A stretch of 5,088 bases of DNA from CAYLRY01 sp964386535. GTDB lineage: Bacteria; Chloroflexota; Dehalococcoidia; Dehalococcoidales; UBA3254. The translations under genes and the position numbers were made by a program. The notes beneath the pieces are model-generated. The model was not told where the DNA came from and made no database searches. It saw nothing but the letters and a program-made list of their open reading frames with translations. Shown here in pieces: positions 1 through 5,088 of the stretch. The DNA is taken from positions 1-5,088 of the forward strand of contig CAYLRY010000088.1 of the NCBI GenBank assembly GCA_964386535.1, written 5' to 3'. Position 1 is the stretch's first letter. Every line of letters starts with the position of its first letter.

Positions 1-218
1 GAGCCGGTAATGTTATATACCAGCCAGTTGAGGGTGACCTGCTGAATAAATTGGGCGGCATTGGTAGTAACAGTCCCAGTTAATAAATAACGAAAATTAG
101 AAATGCGTAAAGACGAAAGCAAAGTGGTATTGTTTACAGTAGCCGGTTTTTCCGAAAGGTTTGTGGAAGTGAGCTTATCTTTAGTAGCTTTAGATTCGAG
201 ATCGTAATTGTTATTCAT
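1..218 (-). CDS. MFS transporter of the MFS_3 (EntS/macrolide-efflux-like) type, N-terminal part only
   Basis: This is the start of an inner-membrane major facilitator exporter that runs off the left edge, with 72 complete codons visible. The ATG is at 218-216. After about 35 polar residues the sequence enters SLRISNFRYLLTG (residues 36-48) and then a first membrane helix ending QQVTLNWLVYNITG (59-72). The pattern L-R-x-x-N-F-R, then Q-x-x-x-x-x-W-L-V-Y-x-x-T-G, is the usual opening of MFS_3 proteins, a family that includes the siderophore exporter EntS and macrolide-efflux proteins. The substrate is unknown. A purine-rich AGGGGAAAGAAGAA lies upstream of the start, but its AGGGG core is rather far (about 14 bases), so the start is less certain than those of the operon genes; TTG at codon 33 would remove the polar tail. 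A terminator separates it from the dehydrogenase operon, so it is probably a different transcription unit. Confidence 0.8.
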   Translation of the reverse strand, partial: MNNNYDLESKATKDKLTSTNLSEKPATVNNTTLLSSLRISNFRYLLTGTVTTNAAQFIQQVTLNWLVYNITG

Positions 219-258
219 GGTGATTCTTCTTTCCCCTGTCCTGGTATAGCCAAGGATG

Positions 259-296
259 ACAAACCGCCGGCGTCTGGGTTTCTGCCGGCGGTTTGT
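259..296. terminator. Strong GC-rich hairpin, possibly a bidirectional or attenuator-type terminator
   Basis: A perfect 13-bp inverted repeat (259-271 with 284-296, arm ACAAACCGCCGGC) encloses a 12-base loop. The ends of the arms are A-rich on one side and T-rich on the other, as in intrinsic terminators, but the T tract beyond the stem is short on both strands (TGTATTT on plus, TTTGTCATCCTT on minus). It lies after the better terminator of the dehydrogenase operon and before the transporter gene. It could be a back-up terminator, a leader hairpin in the transporter mRNA, or a bidirectional terminator. Confidence 0.55.
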
Positions 297-320
297 ATTT
301 CCGGTGAAGGCAGTTGGTAT

Positions 321-351
321 AAAAAAAGAGTACAAGGGATGTCCCTTACAC
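321..351 (-). terminator. Rho-independent terminator of the dehydrogenase/selenoprotein operon
   Basis: Read on the minus strand, the arm GTGTAAGGG (351-343) pairs with CCCTTGTAC (338-330). Seven pairs are Watson-Crick and two are G-U, around an ACAT tetraloop. Two bases later comes a run of seven T (327-321). Stem, tight loop and T run are all present in the correct order only for minus-strand transcription. It begins about 80 bases after the SDR-A stop codon and so marks the end of the operon. Confidence 0.8.
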
Positions 352-382
352 CGGACTAATATTTAACCATTTATCTTATATT

Positions 383-421
383 CTGGAAAGGTTTCCATTT
401 AAGGCTGTTAAGTTAGCAGCC
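383..421. repeat. Two small inverted repeats in the operon 3' untranslated region
   Basis: TGGAAAGGTTTCCA (384-397) is a 6-bp inverted repeat around two bases, and GGCTG...CAGCC (403-421) is a 5-bp stem with a 9-base loop. Both lie between the SDR-A stop and the terminator. They may be weak RNA hairpins protecting the transcript end, or chance. No other structure is visible in the 219-433 intergenic stretch apart from the two hairpins listed separately. Confidence 0.25.
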
Positions 422-433
422 AGTCCTCTAATT

Positions 434-1255
434 TTATTTCTTCCGGTTCTTGGCTATCCATTCTTTACGAACCCTGACGTATTTTTCCCAATCTCCAGCG
501 GAGTTGGTCCTGCCGCCATCGACATCCAGGGTAGTGCCGGTAATGGTTCTGGCCCGGTCTGAGGCCAAAAAGACAGCCGCCTGGCCAATATCTTCAGAGG
601 TTGTAGCCTGGCGAATAGGAATGCTTTGGGTCATTTTTTCCAGCACATCAGCAGCCGGCGGATGATATGATGAAGTTATCCCCGCAGGGCAGATGGCATT
701 AACATTGATATGATAAGGCCCAACTTCCCAGGCTAACTGACGTGTGAAACCAATGACTCCGGCTTTGGAGGCGGTATAAGAGGCGCCAGTAAGGGCAGTC
801 ACGGTCTTACCGGCCATGGAGGCCACTGTGATTATTTTACCCCCTCCTCGCGCTTTCATTATGGGAATAACTGCTTTGGAGCAGAAAAACGGGGCATCCA
901 GATTTTTACCTATCACAAAATGCCATTCCTCGGCAGTCATGTCTTCAACCAGGATCGGCAGCCCGTGACCGACATTATTGACCAGGATATCGATGCCTCC
1001 CCATCCCTTAACTACAGCATCTACCATCTTAACAACTTCCGGTTCTTGCGAGACATCAGCCAGCACTACCATTGAACGCCGTCCCATCGCCTTGATTTGG
1101 GCAGCAGTATCTTCCGCGGCTTTAGCATCGATATCATTTACCGCCACATCGGCTCCTGCCTGAGCCAGGCATAAAGCAATTCCTTTGCCAGCACTGCCAG
1201 TACTGCCACCACCTCCTGCTCCGGTAACCAGAGCGATTTTACCCTGTAGTTCCAT
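434..1255 (-). CDS. Short-chain dehydrogenase/reductase (SDR-A), classical type
   Basis: This 273-residue cytoplasmic oxidoreductase is probably an NAD-dependent alcohol or hydroxyacyl dehydrogenase/ketoreductase. The Rossmann glycine loop is at residues 11-25 (T11-G12 to G23-K-G25). Acidic D41 after the second strand suggests preference for NAD(H). D67 is in ADV, NNVG is at 93-96, and the catalytic set is N118, S146 (ASMAG), Y160 and K164 (YTASK). The C-terminal part has the usual L-D-V-D-G-G, followed by a roughly 25-residue basic tail that most FabG-like members lack. I start it at ATG 1255 because GGAGGA lies 7 bases upstream; the longer in-frame TTG at 1270 overlaps that ribosome site. 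The glycine loop carries about five extra residues compared with TGxxxGxG. It is the last gene of the operon, 49 bases after the selenoprotein stop. The substrate cannot be assigned. Confidence 0.93.
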   Translation of the reverse strand: MELQGKIALVTGAGGGGSTGSAGKGIALCLAQAGADVAVNDIDAKAAEDTAAQIKAMGRRSMVVLADVSQEPEVVKMVDAVVKGWGGIDILVNNVGHGLPILVEDMTAEEWHFVIGKNLDAPFFCSKAVIPIMKARGGGKIITVASMAGKTVTALTGASYTASKAGVIGFTRQLAWEVGPYHINVNAICPAGITSSYHPPAADVLEKMTQSIPIRQATTSEDIGQAAVFLASDRARTITGTTLDVDGGRTNSAGDWEKYVRVRKEWIAKNRKK

Positions 1256-1263
1256 ATCGTTGT

Positions 1264-1268
1264 CCTCC
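1264..1268 (-). promoter_or_regulatory. Ribosome binding site deciding the SDR-A start
   Basis: GGAGG on the minus strand lies 8 bases before ATG 1255. It overlaps the alternative upstream TTG (1270-1268), which therefore cannot use it. This places the true start at the ATG. Confidence 0.8.
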
Positions 1269-1304
1269 AAATTTCAGTCCAGGCTTTTATGGCCAGACCT
1301 GCAA

Positions 1305-2966
1305 TTAATATTTTGCATAAGTGGGTACCAGGTTCCGGTATTTCCTGACTAAGCTGTCCCAATTTTTCGGGAATTCTATCTTTTTAATGGTTTTCTGGCT
1401 GGGGACTGCCCACGAGCCCATTAACTGGCCCATGAAAACGCCTGCCCCGCCGGCTACCACGATTCTCATAAGCTCCGGTCTTAAAACTGGCACGGAATCC
1501 GGGGCTATCAAGGGAACTTTTTCCGCGAAAAGTCCGCCGGGACGAGGCGCCCAGAAGGCTCCCAGTTCGTGAGCGGCTACCCGGCCGTTTTGTGCAATGA
1601 AAGCCTTAATATCTTGCTTTTTCCAGCCGCTGGCAGCCAGGGTTTTAGCAATCATAGGAGGGAGGATCAGAGAATATCCACCTCTGACAGCCGGCATTAA
1701 ATTATACATCAGGGTCCGCATTATGCCCTGATCATCATTGCCGTAGGGTTGCATCTGGGTATAGGTATTGGGGAACGCCACGCCGATAGTGCTGTCTTCT
1801 TTTTTAAACCCGTATTCAACATGCAGCGGTTCCCAGGGACTTTCTTCTTCATTTTCCGCCATGACCAATGTATATTTACCGGGATTTCCCAGACACCCCA
1901 TATCTTCACTGGCTTTTCTTATGCCTCCAATATTCTTGATAATCAGTCCCATTGCCCTGCCGATGGCAGCATTAGCTTTATCTCCCGGACTCAAAGTCCC
2001 GGACCCGCTGTTAAGGTGCAAATCGTTCCTGACCGGACCATTGATGATCCAGAAAGGCGCCCAGGAACCGGTGCTGACGCCCCAGATACCGAAAGTGGTA
2101 TCCGGAGCCGTAAGCGCCTGAACTCCGGCTATCAAAACCGGCATGTAGGTCGGTAAGCAGCCTGCCATAACAGCATTAATGGCGATTTTTTCCACAGTGG
2201 CTTTCCCGTTGCGGGGAACGATCTCTGCCACCAGGTAATCAGGGGGTAAATCAGTGCCGGCAAGCATTTCAGAAACAGCTTTCTCGGTGGGCGGAATGAC
2301 AGGCAAGCCATCTGTCCAACCACGGCGATAATAGAACTGATCAACTTCCCCAATGTCGCCCTTGAAGATGATCCTGGCAGGTTTTTCAACCTCTCTAGCT
2401 CTGGGAGATTTTTCCTCTGCGGTTAGCGGCCTAGTAAGCGCGTTAATAATGTCATCCATAACAGCAGATAATCCGGCTTCCGCATCCGCTACTATTGTAC
2501 ATTCACAGGGAATTGATTCTACCACGGTCCTGACTCCAGGCATACCTCTGCTGGAAGAGGTGGTTTCCACCACACTGGTAAACCCCCGGTTAACCAGGGC
2601 GACCACCGGTTTATTCTTTTCTTCAATCGTAATAGCATCGTACACAAGGTACTTGGTGCATCCTCCTCAGTCACCCACTGCCGCCACTACTGCATCCACA
2701 CTCTTCAGCCAATCATCAAATTCCGGTACGTTGGTCTTTCGGGTAGTATACCAGCTAATTTCAATTGTGGGGAACCTCTCTTTCAATTTCTTTTCCAGAA
2801 TGGTTAAGATTGGTTGAGCAGCCCGTTTGTCGTTACGGTACAATCCGATGGTTTTACCTTCCAGGCTGTCTAACCTGGAAGCCTTCAAACCTTTCGGCGG
2901 TACCGGGTCTGCTTCTGCCCAGGGATTCATTACTTCATATACGCCCTGTTCATTATTTGAACTCAT
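1305..2966 (-). CDS. UGSC-family selenoprotein with in-frame TGA (Sec100) and large C-terminal domain
   Basis: This is one 553-residue protein read through a TGA at 2669-2667. Residues 1-99 end in VDAVVAAVGD. The TGA follows, then GGCTKYLVYDAITIEE in the same frame. The U100-G-G-C103-T motif matches the U-G-S-C-T redox motif of the UGSC (seleno)protein family, and the surroundings fit that domain: VMNPWAEAD (12-20), RLDSLEGKTIGLY (31-43) and PCECTIVADAEAGLSAVMDD (153-172). Selenol/thiol chemistry is likely, but the reaction is unknown. From about residue 205 a second domain begins with RRGWTDGLPVIPPTE (214-228) and ends with WDSLVRKYRNLVPTYAKY (536-553). I know it only as a partner of UGSC domains. 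No signal peptide or clear membrane segment is seen. Start: ATG 2966 has AAAGAGGTG five bases upstream; the longer frame from 3086 overlaps the preceding gene. Alternative: two separate ORFs, the second from GTG 2645, which would cut the family domain in half. Confidence 0.88.
2641..2660 (-). promoter_or_regulatory. Candidate bacterial SECIS stem-loop
   Basis: On the minus strand just after the TGA, UGCA-C-CAA pairs with UUGUGUA: U2660-A2641, G2659-U2642 (wobble), C2658-G2643, A2657-U2644, C2656 bulged, C2655-G2645, A2654-U2646 and A2653-U2647. The apical loop is GUACC (2652-2648). A G at the first loop position and a loop about 15 bases after the UGA resemble bacterial SECIS elements recognised by SelB. 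G2652-C2648 could also pair, leaving a 3-base loop. The fold was done by eye and is short, so the call is tentative. Confidence 0.35.
2667..2669 (-). other. In-frame TGA, predicted selenocysteine codon
   Basis: The codon order on the minus strand is GTG GGT GAC TGA GGA GGA TGC ACC AAG. The reading frame continues open on both sides, and the residues on both sides belong to the same UGSC family domain. The TGA falls at the U of U-G-x-C-T. No selA, selB, selC or selD gene is in this window, so the decoding machinery must be encoded elsewhere. Confidence 0.85.
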
Positions 2967-2970
2967 CTTG

Positions 2971-2979
2971 CACCTCTTT
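2971..2979 (-). promoter_or_regulatory. Ribosome binding site deciding the selenoprotein start
   Basis: AAAGAGGTG on the minus strand, 4 bases before the adjacent CAAG-ATG boundary, supports ATG 2966 as the start of the selenoprotein. The upstream extension of this frame (3086-2967) runs through the end of the preceding dehydrogenase gene and shows no family similarity. Confidence 0.7.
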
Positions 2980-2987
2980 GTATTATT

Positions 2988-3010
2988 GAATCCCTTTTTT
3001 AAAGAGATTC
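2988..3010 (-). repeat. Intergenic hairpin before the selenoprotein gene
   Basis: GAATCTCTTT (3010-3001) pairs with AAAGGGATTC (2997-2988) on the minus-strand RNA: ten pairs including one G-U, around an AAA loop. It fills most of the 47-base gap between the dehydrogenase stop and the selenoprotein start. No T run follows on the minus strand, so it is unlikely to be a terminator for the operon. An RNA processing or stability element is possible. Confidence 0.45.
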
Positions 3011-3013
3011 TAC

Positions 3014-3892
3014 TTACGATTGATATTCCTTCAAGGCAGATGAATATGCCTGATACACTATATTGGTATCTATCTTTTGAATGCAATCGGCCACCGGCAT
3101 TTCAGCCCCTACCTCTTTGGCTAAATCCAGGGCTAATACCCGGTCCCGAATGCCCATGCCACCAGTAGCTGGACGACCTGGAGTCTGAGGTGAAGACGAA
3201 AATTTACGTTCTTTAAAATTCTCTGCCATGGTTTGCAAACCACGGGTACTCCCCAGACCATGGCTGAGAGCTTCTACCATGGTTTTCAGGTTCAGCCCTG
3301 CCTTTACTCCCATATTCAACGACTCGCGGGTAACCGCGGAAATATTAAAGGCATTGATCTGATGCACCAGTTTACAGACCTGTCCGTTGCCGATCTGACC
3401 CATATAAAAAACGTTTTTCCCCATAGCCTGGAAAATCGGCCAGTGCTGATCTACAACCTCTTTGTCTCCTCCAACCATAATGGTCAGGTCTCCCAGTATA
3501 TGTTTTTGTCCGCTGGGATCGGTAACCGGGGCATCCAATACTTTAACTTTACGTGTTGCGGCTCTGGCATACAACTGCCGGCAATATCCGGGGCTGACTG
3601 TGCTTGAGATGATTATGGTTTTTCCTTCCGTAATACTCTCCCATATCCCATTCTGACTGAAGAGTACCTGATCAATTTGAGATTCATCCCGCACCATACA
3701 AATAATCGGATCGCATAATCCGGTTAATTCTCCAGGTGAGCCGGCAGCAGAAGCTCCCAGAGACTTGATCTCTGTCACGGCTTTTTGATTTATATCAAAC
3801 ACGGTCACATGGAAACCGTTTTTAATAAGGCTTTTAGCCATAGGCATACCCATATTACCAATTCCAATAAAACCTACTTTTAAAGCAGCCAT
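3014..3892 (-). CDS. Beta-hydroxyacid dehydrogenase of the 3-hydroxyisobutyrate dehydrogenase family
   Basis: This 292-residue cytoplasmic enzyme is expected to oxidise a beta-hydroxy acid (or reduce a semialdehyde or keto acid) with NAD(P). It has the full-length two-domain architecture. The N-terminal Rossmann domain starts VGFIGIGNMGMPMA (6-19), and the acidic D33 after strand two suggests NAD. The substrate loop is DAPVTDPSG (120-128), followed by LGDLTIMVGG (133-142). The catalytic lysine is K174 in GNGQVCKLVHQIN. The C-terminal helical domain contains RDRVLALDLAKEVGAEMPV (249-267). The usual DAPVSGG loop is altered to TDPSGQ and the usual lysine before the D-L motif is arginine, so the substrate may differ from 3-hydroxyisobutyrate. 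ATG 3892 is chosen because GGGAGGA lies 9 bases upstream; the longer TTG start at 3928 lacks such a site. It lies 85 bases after SDR-B and 47 before the selenoprotein, in the same operon. Confidence 0.92.
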   Translation of the reverse strand: MAALKVGFIGIGNMGMPMAKSLIKNGFHVTVFDINQKAVTEIKSLGASAAGSPGELTGLCDPIICMVRDESQIDQVLFSQNGIWESITEGKTIIISSTVSPGYCRQLYARAATRKVKVLDAPVTDPSGQKHILGDLTIMVGGDKEVVDQHWPIFQAMGKNVFYMGQIGNGQVCKLVHQINAFNISAVTRESLNMGVKAGLNLKTMVEALSHGLGSTRGLQTMAENFKERKFSSSPQTPGRPATGGMGIRDRVLALDLAKEVGAEMPVADCIQKIDTNIVYQAYSSALKEYQS

Positions 3893-3900
3893 TACTATTA

Positions 3901-3907
3901 TCCTCCC
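3901..3907 (-). promoter_or_regulatory. Ribosome binding site deciding the start of the beta-hydroxyacid dehydrogenase
   Basis: GGGAGGA on the minus strand lies 8 bases before ATG 3892 (spacer TAATAGTA). The in-frame TTG at 3928 lies upstream of this site and is not used. Confidence 0.8.
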
Positions 3908-3977
3908 AATGTTCTGTAAAAGGTACAATTCCAGGGATTCTGAATCATATATCTTATTATTACGCCATAAGGGAAAT

Positions 3978-4742
3978 TTATGTCTTTAACGAATTTACGA
4001 TTATGTTTTCTCCGCTCAAATGACTGATATCATCGGACACCAAGAATAAAATCAGGTTGGCGATCTCGTCTGGCATGATAAAGCCGCTCAGGTCGGCAGT
4101 CTTTGCGTTTGGGTCCCTGGCTTTTTTGGCTTTAGCTATAGCTTCCATTCTGGGTGTGAAGACTCCGCTTGGACTGATACAATTAACCTGAATGCCGTAA
4201 GGCGCCATTTCCAGGGCCAGTGCTCTGGTAAAGCCAATGATTGCAGCTTTGGCAGCGGAATAATCCACGCCGTTGCGGACCCCCTGTACTCCTGCCATGG
4301 ATGACATACTGACAATTTTACCGCTGCGTCTCTCCATCATATGATTGATAACCGCTCGGGTGCAATTACGAGCTCCATTTAAGTTGATATCTAGAATCCT
4401 GTCCCACATCTCTTTAGTTGACTCAGCAAAGGGCCCCATTTTTTCCCTGATATTTTTTCCCATGGCGCCGCCGGCGACGTTAACCAGGATGTCAATTTGT
4501 CCGTATTTTTGCAGCGTGGCTTTAGTTAAAGCCACGGTATCCTCCTCTTTGGTCATGTCTACGGCTATTGCACTGGCTTCAAAACCAGAAGAATTGATTT
4601 CCTTTACTACCTCCCCGGCAGCGACCAAATCAATATCAGCTACCATTACTTTAGCGCCTTCTCTTGCGAGAAGAAGGGAGGTGGATTTACCAATACCGCC
4701 GGCCCCCCCAACAATAACGGCAACTTTATTTTTCAGCTTCAT
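3978..4742 (-). CDS. Short-chain dehydrogenase/reductase (SDR-B), classical type
   Basis: This 254-residue cytoplasmic NAD(P)-dependent alcohol/ketone oxidoreductase resembles FabG and hydroxyacyl-CoA dehydrogenases. The glycine loop is GGAGGIG (12-18), with valine (V11) where the family usually has threonine. D36 after strand two suggests NAD, and DM is at 62-63. NVAG (88-91) replaces NNAG. The catalytic set is N120, S148 (SSMAG), Y161 and K165 (YSAAK). P191-S-G replaces the usual PG motif, and the end is SGENIIVNSLKT rather than the usual V-D-G-G. I choose ATG 4742, giving the family-typical MKLKNKVAVI, with GAGGA about 10 bases upstream. An in-frame TTG at 4769 overlaps the preceding stop codon but has no ribosome site. 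The gene starts 23 bases after the upstream paralogue ends, so the two are likely translationally linked. The substrate is unknown. Confidence 0.92.
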   Translation of the reverse strand: MKLKNKVAVIVGGAGGIGKSTSLLLAREGAKVMVADIDLVAAGEVVKEINSSGFEASAIAVDMTKEEDTVALTKATLQKYGQIDILVNVAGGAMGKNIREKMGPFAESTKEMWDRILDINLNGARNCTRAVINHMMERRSGKIVSMSSMAGVQGVRNGVDYSAAKAAIIGFTRALALEMAPYGIQVNCISPSGVFTPRMEAIAKAKKARDPNAKTADLSGFIMPDEIANLILFLVSDDISHLSGENIIVNSLKT

Positions 4743-4765
4743 TTCATTTTTATCCTCATCAAGTT

Positions 4766-5086
4766 TCAATATCTAATGTAGCGAGGCACCATATCCTTGT
4801 ATTTAGCCACCAGTTTATCCCATCCGGCCGGGAGTTCTATTTTTTCCGTGGCAATACTTCCGCCGGAAATCATTCCCATCCAGGATCCAAAACCGCCGAC
4901 CACATAGATCTGAATTGGGTCAGGTTCCCTGGAGCTAACCTGGAATAACGGCAGCATATCCTGTGGATTCTGTTTCATTTTTTGGTCCGGAGGCAAAGAA
5001 TAGTAGGATTGCAAATGATCACGGGGCGCCAGAGCATTCTGAATAATGTATTCCTTAATGGCTTTCTTGGTCCAGCCCCGGCTGGC
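4766..5086 (-). CDS. 3' end of a paralogue of the selenoprotein's C-terminal domain (partial)
   Basis: The gene enters from the right edge; 106 residues and the TGA stop are visible. The C-terminus IELPAGWDKLVAKYKDMVPRYIRY-type ending aligns with the selenoprotein ending with 13 of 24 residues identical (shared I-E-x-P, W-D-x-L-V-x-K-Y and V-P-x-Y). An earlier stretch, ASRGWTKKAIKEYIIQN, matches AASGWKKQDIKAFIAQN at 9 of 17, and VGGFGSWMG matches AGGAGVFMG. The region between differs in length. The upstream part, including whether it has a UGSC domain or a selenocysteine, is outside the window. The TGA here is a true stop: the family C-terminus ends at the same point and the next gene begins at once. 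An ATG-initiated 82-residue reading of this stretch is not a real start. Confidence 0.8.
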   Translation of the reverse strand, partial: ASRGWTKKAIKEYIIQNALAPRDHLQSYYSLPPDQKMKQNPQDMLPLFQVSSREPDPIQIYVVGGFGSWMGMISGGSIATEKIELPAGWDKLVAKYKDMVPRYIRY

Positions 5087-5088
5087 CA

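Noticed and set aside
219..258. Promoter for the transporter gene (TATACC at about 246-241)
   Set aside because: No -35 box at a proper distance could be found; the resemblance is too weak to list.
1256..1270. TTG start at 1270 for SDR-A, giving five extra residues
   Set aside because: The codon overlaps the GGAGG ribosome site that serves ATG 1255.
1749..2156. Plus-strand open frames opposite the selenoprotein gene and other plus-strand frames throughout the window
   Set aside because: They are antisense shadows of well-supported minus-strand genes, with no recognisable family motifs and low-complexity translations.
1305..2669. Selenoprotein gene interpreted as a pseudogene or two separate genes broken by a stop codon
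   Set aside because: The frame is unbroken apart from one TGA exactly at the Sec position of the family motif, and the rest of the gene is intact with no other lesions.
2967..3086. Upstream extension of the selenoprotein frame overlapping the preceding gene
   Set aside because: The extra 40 residues overlap another gene's coding end and show no family similarity; ATG 2966 has a proper ribosome site.
3893..3928. TTG start at 3928 for the beta-hydroxyacid dehydrogenase
   Set aside because: The GGGAGGA site lies downstream of it and is correctly spaced for ATG 3892, where the family N-terminus begins.
3935..3950. Short palindrome GATTCAGAATC in the gap before the beta-hydroxyacid dehydrogenase
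   Set aside because: A 5-bp repeat around one base in AT-rich DNA is easily due to chance, and no second copy or promoter accompanies it.
4766..4768. TGA ending the right-edge gene considered as another selenocysteine codon
   Set aside because: The protein ends at the same place as its paralogue, whose stop is TAA, and the downstream bases belong to the leader of SDR-B.

Overview
The window reads almost entirely from the minus strand. It holds one tightly packed metabolic operon, whose promoter and first gene lie beyond the right edge, followed by the start of a separate transporter gene at the left edge. In transcription order the operon is: the 3' end of a gene whose C-terminus is a paralogue of the selenoprotein further down (5086-4766); a short-chain dehydrogenase/reductase, SDR-B (4742-3978); a 3-hydroxyisobutyrate-dehydrogenase-like beta-hydroxyacid dehydrogenase (3892-3014); a 553-residue UGSC-family selenoprotein (2966-1305); and a second SDR, SDR-A (1255-434). 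A convincing minus-strand intrinsic terminator (351-321) closes the operon. Beyond it lie a second strong GC-rich hairpin (259-296) and the first 72 codons of an MFS exporter (218-1).

The main result is that two apparently separate reading frames, ending at a TGA at 2669-2667 and resuming as an open frame downstream, are one gene. Both halves are in the same frame. Translation through the TGA gives the junction GDUGGCTKYLVYDA, which matches the U-G-S-C-T redox signature of the UGSC (seleno)protein family, with Sec100 two residues away from Cys103. A plausible bacterial SECIS stem-loop follows the TGA. A standard gene caller would split this gene or call it broken.

The C-terminal part of the selenoprotein (about residues 205-553, with an RGWTDGLPVIPPTE motif) is a second domain that I recognise only as a companion of UGSC domains. 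Its last about 105 residues recur as the C-terminus of the partial gene at the right edge, so two related proteins flank the dehydrogenases. Three NAD(P)-dependent dehydrogenases plus a selenol protein suggest an uncharacterised anaerobic catabolic or redox pathway acting on hydroxy or keto acid (or acyl) intermediates. The substrate cannot be read from the sequence.

The organism is probably an anaerobic bacterium of moderate G+C. Strong GGAGG-type ribosome binding sites, selenocysteine use and the mixture of gene families fit a clostridial or Peptococcaceae-like Bacillota, but this is inference only. No mobile element, CRISPR array, tRNA or rRNA was seen. The only stretch of about 200 bases without a gene (219-433) contains the terminator, a second hairpin and two small inverted repeats.
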